Of a stretch of DNA of 5,915 nucleotides, positions 4,955 through 5,915 are shown in pieces. Location of the stretch: assembly GCA_902795785.1 (NCBI GenBank), contig CADBMK010000183.1, positions 1 to 5,915 of the forward strand, given 5' to 3'. Positions within the stretch are counted from its first letter, which is position 1, and each line of letters begins with the position of its first letter. The position numbers and the translations under genes are program-made. A model generated the notes under the pieces. It made no database searches, was not told where the DNA came from, and saw only the letters and a program-made list of their open reading frames with translations. This DNA comes from an uncultured Bacteroidia bacterium. Lineage in GTDB: Bacteria; Bacteroidota; Bacteroidia; Bacteroidales; UBA932.

Positions 4955-5915
4955 CGCTTGATATTTCCTGCAGAGGAGAAATAATTACCTGAGCAATATT
5001 TGAGGGGCTGCGTAACCTTATGAGGGGACGGTGGCCCCTCATATATTCTACCATATCCGGAGCTCCACCCGTAAAACTGTAGTAATAGGTGTAAAGCGGA
5101 CGGCCGACTCCCGACCCCATAATCTCGGGATGGCTTGGCTTCGGACCCTCGTATAAAGAGTGCATGTAACCTTCACGTGGCGTATTGTAAACCGCGGTTG
5201 TCACAACATCGTAGCTCTGCGTTTTCAGTATCGGGCATCTGTCCGTGTCCCCGATCAGTTTAGCCGCAATGGTTGCATAGGCGGCCTCTTCCTCAACCCT
5301 GTCATCGACAGGATCCAGATAGTACAGACAGACGGAGATGTCAGAGCAAAGATATGCTCCTATGGCTGCGTGGACGTACACGTCAAATATTCCGGTATTG
5401 GCCTTCATCCTGTCTCCCGAGTTCCTGTTGGTCAGGGTAACCCAGGTTGTGACCGGATCTATAAGGTGGGTTCCTTCCGGCTGTATCTCATAGTTGAGGC
5501 TGTTTCTTCCTGCGGTGAAACTGATTACGTTGCTTCCGGACCTGGAGGCCTTGGCGGCCGTGCCGAGGAAGGGAATCCTGACGGACCCCTTCCTGCAGGC
5601 CTTTATGTCTGAATTCAGTTTGGCCTGTTCCAGAACCATATAGTCGTGAATGTCTCCCACGACTCCGTTTCTGTTGATCCAGTTGAAATAGCAGGAAGCG
5701 TCTCCGCCGTGGTCCCCGTATATGACGTAATCCTCGTCGTCGCTTTCAAATTCAAAGTCGATTCTCCTTCCCGTTAGGGTTCCGTTGGAACCCACCATCC
5801 CGTTCAGCGCCTGCTGCAAACCCTCGGGATATCTGTTCAGAAGGACGTCGGCCTCGCCGCCGGATAGATTTATCCTCAGTGAGAAATCGGATTTCGAAAG
5901 CGTTCCCTCAAGACC
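4920..5915 (-). CDS. Unrecognised protein, C-terminal 331 residues (start outside window)
   Basis: The minus strand is open from the right edge of the window to TAG at 4922-4920, giving 331 residues without a start. TTG at 5819-5817 is an in-frame Leu codon and no reason favours it as a start, because the frame continues upstream. I do not recognise the family. What can be seen: an acidic patch DFEFESDDEDY (53-63), a mid-region of alternating hydrophobic residues suggesting beta strands, a Tyr-rich stretch LYTYYYSF (274-281), five Cys (75, 107, 190, 196, 227) and an aromatic end GWEYFYRP. There is no obvious transmembrane helix in the visible part. The composition would suit a secreted or surface beta-rich protein, but the N-terminus that would show a signal peptide or lipobox is missing. 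The long open frame and plausible amino acid composition make it a real gene rather than a shadow. It converges on the ligase gene and overlaps its end. Confidence 0.8.
   Translation of the reverse strand, partial: GLEGTLSKSDFSLRINLSGGEADVLLNRYPEGLQQALNGMVGSNGTLTGRRIDFEFESDDEDYVIYGDHGGDASCYFNWINRNGVVGDIHDYMVLEQAKLNSDIKACRKGSVRIPFLGTAAKASRSGSNVISFTAGRNSLNYEIQPEGTHLIDPVTTWVTLTNRNSGDRMKANTGIFDVYVHAAIGAYLCSDISVCLYYLDPVDDRVEEEAAYATIAAKLIGDTDRCPILKTQSYDVVTTAVYNTPREGYMHSLYEGPKPSHPEIMGSGVGRPLYTYYYSFTGGAPDMVEYMRGHRPLIRLRSPSNIAQVIISPLQEISSVSLGWEYFYRP
5019..5043. other. Perfect inverted repeat (9-bp stem, 7-base loop)
   Basis: TATGAGGGG at 5019-5027 is the exact reverse complement of CCCCTCATA at 5035-5043, with a 7-base loop. 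It lies 64 bases beyond the ligase stop codon and inside the minus-strand coding frame. There is no T-run directly after the stem on either strand, so it is not a standard intrinsic terminator, but it could stabilise or mark the 3' end of the plus-strand operon transcript. A second TGAGGGG at 5001-5007 could compete for the same CCCCTCA arm. Confidence 0.5.

Noticed and set aside
4963..4982. Imperfect hairpin as a bidirectional terminator between the convergent genes
   Set aside because: The stem is short and bulged (ATTT and CCT paired with AGG and AAAT around GCAG), has no T-run on either strand, and lies within the minus-strand coding frame.
5160..5612. Plus-strand open frame of 150 codons
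   Set aside because: It lies wholly opposite the long minus-strand frame, has no ribosome binding site or family resemblance, and its composition looks like a shadow of that gene.
1..5915. CRISPR arrays, tRNA or rRNA genes, insertion sequences, attachment sites
   Set aside because: No regularly spaced repeats, no cloverleaf or rRNA-like stretch, no transposase or integrase motif and no terminal inverted repeats were seen.

Overview
The window looks like chromosomal DNA from a member of the Bacteroidota, probably order Bacteroidales. Three things point there. The S18 and L9 ribosomal proteins are of Bacteroidales type. The topoisomerase IV B subunit has the long N-terminal form of that group (WNEHIRKRAGMYIG, later LQTPLFRVRNKKE). 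The one recognisable promoter has the Bacteroidota -7 form TAnnTTTG. Most starts lack a Shine-Dalgarno sequence, as is usual in that phylum; rplI is the exception. The genus cannot be assigned from sequence reading alone.

Layout, left to right. Positions 1-643 hold the end of a ribosomal protein operon: the 3' part of rpsR (S18) and all of rplI (L9), closed by a strong UUCG-loop terminator at 665-696. A Bacteroidota-type promoter partly overlaps that terminator. A tandem 9-bp repeat lies at the expected transcription start. From 753 to 4954 there are three closely spaced plus-strand genes, probably one operon: parE (topoisomerase IV subunit B), a short PlsC-type acyltransferase, and a long-chain acyl-CoA/acyl-ACP ligase of the AMP-binding family. 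A minus-strand gene (4920 to beyond the right edge) encodes an unrecognised protein. It converges on the ligase gene and overlaps its 3' end by 35 bp.

How the genes fit together. S18 and L9 are ribosome components. ParE would pair with a ParC encoded elsewhere to decatenate chromosomes. The acyltransferase and ligase make a plausible pair: the ligase activates a free fatty acid and the acyltransferase places it on a lysophospholipid or glycerolipid acceptor. Their order matches the domain order of the fused Aas enzyme of enterobacteria. That pairing is inferred from adjacency and family, not shown.

Most of the window is ordinary housekeeping DNA and I see no clear sign of a new system. The items most worth a second look are the acyltransferase-ligase pair behind parE, the tandem repeat at the parE start site, several substitutions at normally conserved positions (L9 V27, ParE D494, acyltransferase Q91), and the unidentified convergent gene.
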